A stretch of DNA of 55,539 bases, from contig CAZSSM010000047.1 in assembly GCA_964609385.1 (NCBI GenBank), positions 1 through 55,539 of the forward strand. Direction: 5' to 3'. The notes below the pieces were generated by a model. That model did no database searches and was not told where the DNA came from. It worked only from the letters and a program-made list of their open reading frames with translations. Both the position numbers and the translations under genes were made by a program. Source of the DNA: CAZSSM01 sp964609385. Its GTDB lineage: Bacteria > Planctomycetota > Planctomycetia > Isosphaerales > Isosphaeraceae. The number at the start of each line of letters is the position of its first letter. Positions within the stretch are counted from its first letter, which is position 1. Positions 51,856 through 55,539 of the stretch are shown here, one piece after another.

Positions 51856-53766
51856 TCAAAGCTTGGGAGGCGGCGCCTGGGGCCGATCCCGATTCGAGTC
51901 CGAATTCGGGGCGTTGTTGTTGCCGGGATTGCGCCGGGGGGGCTCACGATAGGTCTCGACCCATTTCATGCCCAGCGGGTCGCGCAGCTCGCGCTGGGCC
52001 AGGAGGGCCCAGGGGGACTCGGGGTGTTCGTCGACGACGCGCTGCAGGAGCTGACGCGCCCGATCGGCGGCCTGGGTGACGGTCGGTCCGCCCAGGATGA
52101 TCTCGTCGATCGGCCGGAGCCGCCAGGCGTTGGAGTTGGGGTTTTGGAACGGCAGGGGGTCGTTTTTCATCTGGGCGCAGGAGGCGTCGTACATGAAGCA
52201 GCGGACCTTCATGGCCAGCAGTCGACCATAGATCAGGTCGAAGTGGGCCCGCCAACGCGGCGAGGGCTCGCGATCGCGGAGGTCGCGAACTGGCTCGAGC
52301 ATCGACAGGGCCGCCTCGACGATAAACCGGGTCTGGGCCTGGGCGCGTTGGCCCTGGGTCATCTGGTCGCGGAACTGCTCGGTGTCGGCTGGGACAGTGA
52401 AGGTGAAGCGGGGCTGGCCGGGGACGCGTTCACGTGAGATCTCCACGGCACGGACCAGCGCGGCGCGGAGCGGATACTCGTTGAGCATGCGGCCGAACTG
52501 CGCGGGGCTGATCCATTCGGGTTGATATTCGAGCATCCGGGACGGATCGAACTGGCGGCGCGGCGAGCCCATCCGGACGACGAAGTAGATGCCGCCGGTC
52601 TGGGTGGCCAACCGGCTCAGGGCGAAGGTGCCGAAGCTGGAGTCCATCGGTCCGGGCTGGGAGCCGAACCAAAAGGGCAAGGCCAGCACTTCGGGCCGGA
52701 GGCTCTCGGGCCCTTGGCGGATCGGCAGGCCGTTGTAGGTCTGGCCGGTCCGGGGATCGGTGTAGCGGACACGGACGATCTCGCGACCGAAGACGGCCGA
52801 GCTGCCGATGATGTAGCACTTCATATCAGCCCGACGCGCCGAGGCGATGGCCGGCTCCAGCGCGTTGAGGTCGTCGCCGACCTCGTCGGTGACCACGACC
52901 AGCATCGTCTGATAGGGCCGGCCATCGCGCTTGTAGGAGCCGAAGAGGCCGGCCACCTGGCCGACCATGGTGAAGGTGTTCTCCACGCCCGACTCGTCCA
53001 GTGGGATCGCGGCGATGGCCTCGACGATCGGATCGATCTGGGTGGTCGGCTCGGGGATCTGGGCGCGTCGCCCCTGGCCGAACCCGACGACGGTGCCGAG
53101 TAATCCGCCGTTCTGGCTTAAGCTCGTTCCGTCGAGTTCGAGCACATGCTCATAGACGTGCGCGATCCGCTGGGCGATCCGTCCGCGCTCGGCCAACAGG
53201 CTCCCCGAGGCGTCGAAGGCCCAGACGACCAGGGTCGGCCCGTGTTCCAGGTGACGCACGATCTCCACGGCGATCCGGTCGACAGCCCCCTCCGGACCGT
53301 CGACGTGCTCGGCCCCGATGCCCCGGATCTCCACGTTGGGCCGCTCGATGCTCGCCTCGGCCACCTCCAGCTCCAGGGGCAGCTCCAACTCGGGAAGCGT
53401 CGGCAAGGCGTCGATCGGACGCGGCGGGGTGATCTGACTCGGATCGATCATCGGCGCGAACGAGCCGGCATCGCCTGTGACCACCGCGGTGGGTTGCTCC
53501 AGGCCCAACGGCTCCTCTTCCAGGATTTCCATCAGGTCGGTCGTCGTGACCTCGTCGACGATCTGGCTGAGGATCACTCGGGTCGAGTCGCTCCGCGCTG
53601 CCAGGCCGATCATTGCGCAGAGCAGCACGACCAGGCCGTGCAGGGTCGCGCTGACCAGCAACGCAGTCCGCGGATTCCGTGACCCGAACCAGCCGATCCA
53701 GTCTGACCCAGGGGATTCCGGCGCCCCGGGCTGCGACGGCTCGGACCTCTTGGCGTGCTCCGACAT
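51856..53766 (-). CDS. Membrane-anchored von Willebrand factor A domain protein (paralogue 2)
   Basis: A 636-residue protein. A helix at about 33-56 (RTALLVSATLHGLVVLLCAM) is followed by an acidic, Pro-rich linker and a vWA domain with VVWAFDASGSL (MIDAS D185-x-S-x-S). MLVVVTDEVGDDLNALEPAI and LSRLATQTGGIYFVVRMG match the same positions in the neighbour at 49578-51641, and both have a helical tail (RAHFDLIYGRLLAMKVR here). A tandem duplication followed by divergence explains the pair. The ATG at 53766 has no strong ribosome site; TTG 53790 is an alternative. Such proteins act in planctomycetes in periplasmic or outer-surface assemblies, but the partner is not known. Confidence 0.85.
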   Translation of the reverse strand: MSEHAKRSEPSQPGAPESPGSDWIGWFGSRNPRTALLVSATLHGLVVLLCAMIGLAARSDSTRVILSQIVDEVTTTDLMEILEEEPLGLEQPTAVVTGDAGSFAPMIDPSQITPPRPIDALPTLPELELPLELEVAEASIERPNVEIRGIGAEHVDGPEGAVDRIAVEIVRHLEHGPTLVVWAFDASGSLLAERGRIAQRIAHVYEHVLELDGTSLSQNGGLLGTVVGFGQGRRAQIPEPTTQIDPIVEAIAAIPLDESGVENTFTMVGQVAGLFGSYKRDGRPYQTMLVVVTDEVGDDLNALEPAIASARRADMKCYIIGSSAVFGREIVRVRYTDPRTGQTYNGLPIRQGPESLRPEVLALPFWFGSQPGPMDSSFGTFALSRLATQTGGIYFVVRMGSPRRQFDPSRMLEYQPEWISPAQFGRMLNEYPLRAALVRAVEISRERVPGQPRFTFTVPADTEQFRDQMTQGQRAQAQTRFIVEAALSMLEPVRDLRDREPSPRWRAHFDLIYGRLLAMKVRCFMYDASCAQMKNDPLPFQNPNSNAWRLRPIDEIILGGPTVTQAADRARQLLQRVVDEHPESPWALLAQRELRDPLGMKWVETYREPPRRNPGNNNAPNSDSNRDRPQAPPPKL

Positions 53767-53987
53767 CGCGGGGTACCCCTTCGACTTCAAACCATCCCGA
53801 ACGACCGAGGTCTCCCTCGGCCGGGCAACGCCGATCCGCCCCGGGTTCCCCGGAGCCCGCTCATCGATGGGCGGTTCCGTCCCATCTTATGAGACGCACA
53901 AGCGTCCCGAACATTCTAGGATGCAATGGTGCACGGCCCATCACAATTCGCCCTTCGGGCCGACTTAAACCCTTCATACGCGATGGC

Positions 53988-54419
53988 ATGGCAGGTTGGG
54001 ACAGCCGTCGCGAAAAGGGGACGTTCCTCCACCGGTCGCGAGGATGCGATCGGTCTGGAAACGGATCCCAGGTTGGCGATGCGGCCGACGGGTCTCAACG
54101 ATCACCGCGACCATCATTTTCCGACGAAGCCATCGAGTCGGGGGGCGATGCCACCAGGACGCCGATCGCCAGGACGGCGGTCGCCGGCCGTAAGGTCCGC
54201 GCCAGTGCAACAGACCGCCTCGGGCACCGATACGACGACCCGACGACCGAGACCGATGCGGATGGAAGCTACGAGTTGGGGTTCATTCGGCCGGGTGAGC
54301 ATTTCATCCAAGTCGCCCCGTTCCAACTCGACACCCGGGAGGCACCCAGGGGCACAAGCCGCACCCTGACTCTCGAGGAGGGCGAGTTGAAGGTGGGATT
54401 TGATTTTCGGCTCCCGTGA
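53988..54419 (+). pseudogene. Probable gene remnant with a carboxypeptidase-regulatory/SdrB-like segment
   Basis: The last 65 codons encode TETDADGSYELGFIRPGEHF followed by IQVAPFQLDTREA and LEEGELKVGFDFRLP, the pattern of a Cna-B/SdrD-B or carboxypeptidase-regulatory beta sandwich repeat. The upstream part of the frame is Arg/Ser-rich and shows neither signal peptide nor domain. The ATG at 53988 is the most plausible start, though no ribosome site is visible. The segment is probably the 3' end of a larger secreted protein that has been lost or moved to another frame. Confidence 0.4.
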
Positions 54420-54431
54420 TCTCCTCAGCAG

Positions 54432-54459
54432 CGATGAGGGGACTTCGCACCCCTCATCG
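54432..54459. terminator. Perfect 10-bp inverted repeat, terminator-like
   Basis: CGATGAGGGG (54432-54441) and CCCCTCATCG (54450-54459) pair completely around an 8-nt loop ACTTCGCA. It begins 13 nt past the stop of the gene remnant. No T-run follows. Confidence 0.5.
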
Positions 54460-54625
54460 AGATGGGAACGAGACTTTCTGACCGATTTCAAATGTGAAAC
54501 CTCGACGTCCCCCAAAACATGACGTCTCCTGGTTCCACAAGGGAAACCTAGCAGTGTAGCCCGATTCCCCTGGATGAGGTCCTGAGCGATTCGAAGACGC
54601 TCAGGACGAGCACTGTCCGCGATCA

Positions 54626-54670
54626 CCGAAACCGAAGACGCCATCTAAGCTTTGAGTCTTCGCGTTTCGG
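54626..54670. repeat. Long inverted repeat, 14-bp stem with one bulge
   Basis: CCGAAACCGAAGAC (54626-54639) pairs with GTCTTCGCGTTTCGG (54656-54670), leaving one unpaired G, around a 16-nt loop. It is about 355 bp upstream of the GAF-domain gene. It could be a terminator, an operator or a structured leader. Confidence 0.45.
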
Positions 54671-55025
54671 CCCACTCGTGACACGGTTGGGCGTCGTGAT
54701 TAACGGTGCTGGGATGCCCGTTCCGAAGTTGATTTGTTGCAATTAAGCCGATGATTCGATGCGGACTTGGTTGCGTTTTCTCGCATCTCTAGTCAGTGAC
54801 GAGCGGATCGGTTGAAATTGGGGTGGGTCTCGCGTCGACGGTGATGACGAGCCCCACAGTTCCTCGGTTCCGTTCTGTACAATGACGAGTTGAAAGGATT
54901 GGTTGGCGCCGAGGGCGACGCGGTACCTCGGTTTGGCGTAGGATGTGCGTCATCCGGTGTGTTCCATGGCGGTCGGGACGGTCGCGAGGTTGGAGCGTGC
55001 CGATTGGCTTGACGACGGAGTCTCC

Positions 55026-55539
55026 ATGGTGCTGGATCATGTGCTCAAAGACGCGGAGCGACTGGCCCGCTTAGAACAGACTGGCTTGTTGGACAGCCCG
55101 CCGGAACCGTCGTTCGACCGGATCACTCAGATGGTCTCGCAGTCCCTGAGTGTGCCGGTTGCTGTGGTCTCGCTGGTCGACCGCGATCGGCAGTTCTTCA
55201 AGAGCAGCGTGGGTCTGCCCGAGCCATGGAATCAACGGCGTCAGACCCCCCTATCGCACTCGTTGTGCAAACATGTAGTCCTTTCTCGCGAGCCTTTGAT
55301 CGTCCACGATGCGCGTTGGAACCCGGTGCTCTCTGACAACGGGGCGATCCCCGACCTGGGCGTGGTGGCCTATCTGGGGATCCCCTTGGTTTCGCCCGAC
55401 GGCCATGTGCTCGGCTCGTTCTGCGCTATCGACGTCAAGCCGCGGTCTTGGACCGATGACGAGATCGCTACCCTGTCCGACTTGGCTGCCCTGGTGACCA
55501 CCGAGATCCACCTCCGGATGGCCGTGGAGGAACAGCGAC
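55026..55539 (+). CDS. GAF-domain sensory protein, N-terminal part
   Basis: The gene runs off the right edge; 171 codons are visible. After RLARLEQTGLLDSPPEPSFD RITQM comes a GAF domain (VPVAVVSLVDRDRQFFKSSV, LSHSLCKHVV, VAYLGIPLVSPDGHVLGSFC AIDVKPRSW) and the start of a linker helix. Proteins opening this way are usually sensor histidine kinases or diguanylate cyclases; the output domain is outside the window. The ATG at 55026 follows GGAG by 5 nt, better than the in-frame ATG at 54966, which has no ribosome site. Confidence 0.88.
   Translation, partial: MVLDHVLKDAERLARLEQTGLLDSPPEPSFDRITQMVSQSLSVPVAVVSLVDRDRQFFKSSVGLPEPWNQRRQTPLSHSLCKHVVLSREPLIVHDARWNPVLSDNGAIPDLGVVAYLGIPLVSPDGHVLGSFCAIDVKPRSWTDDEIATLSDLAALVTTEIHLRMAVEEQR

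Larger units (their letters stand above)
54420..55025. other. Gene-free region with two inverted repeats
   Basis: No gene was seen over 600 bp. It contains the hairpins at 54432-54459 and 54626-54670, a small TTTCA/TGAAA dyad near 54489-54502, and probably the promoter of the GAF-domain gene. Confidence 0.5.

Overview
The window is high-GC DNA from a bacterium that is most probably a planctomycete close to the Isosphaeraceae. This is an inference from several signs: an LESR motif behind the N-terminus of a giant secreted protein, a PEP-CTERM/exosortase system, abundant sulfotransferase and sulfatase genes, paired von Willebrand A proteins, and long antisense open frames typical of this codon usage. 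No rRNA, tRNA, CRISPR array, insertion sequence or integrase was seen.

Left part (1-6.7 kb): the first 15 codons of a sugar-nucleotide epimerase cut by the window edge, a PEP-CTERM anchored secreted protein, a polysaccharide deacetylase, a divergent control region with three copies of a 16-bp motif, and a rightward 1171-residue secreted protein with malectin-like, two PKD, G8 and beta-helix regions.

Central part (6.7-42.6 kb): about 36 kb of leftward genes with short gaps or 4-26 nt overlaps, forming an exosortase-associated exopolysaccharide locus. Read in the direction of transcription it encodes exosortase, a Wzz/tyrosine autokinase, EpsI, the initiating phosphoglycosyl transferase, a TIGR03087-type glycosyltransferase, a VanZ-like membrane protein, two GT4 enzymes, a hexapeptide acetyltransferase, an AsnB-type amidotransferase, a UbiA-type prenyltransferase, a GT39-like membrane glycosyltransferase, a second AsnB-like protein lacking the catalytic Cys, three further GT-B enzymes, a FemAB-like acyltransferase, an ABC-2 permease, an O-antigen-ligase-like protein, an ABC ATPase with a Wzt-type C-terminal domain, a fused Gfo/Idh/MocA-SDR enzyme, a GT2 enzyme, three sulfotransferases, another GT4 enzyme and a methyltransferase. 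Together they suggest a long, amidated, acetylated, methylated and sulfated polymer begun on a polyprenyl phosphate. Both an ABC exporter and a Wzc-like co-polymerase are present. No Wzx flippase and no outer-membrane Wza-type exporter lie in the window.

Right part (42.6-55.5 kb): after a 1.2-kb stretch without genes come a PP2C phosphatase split by a frameshift at a run of eight G, a secreted coiled-coil protein, a secreted sulfatase, a 63-residue ribbon-helix-helix-like protein, a leftward group (small acidic protein, glycine-rich secreted protein, two paralogous membrane-anchored vWA proteins), a probable gene remnant, and the start of a GAF-domain sensory protein cut by the right edge.
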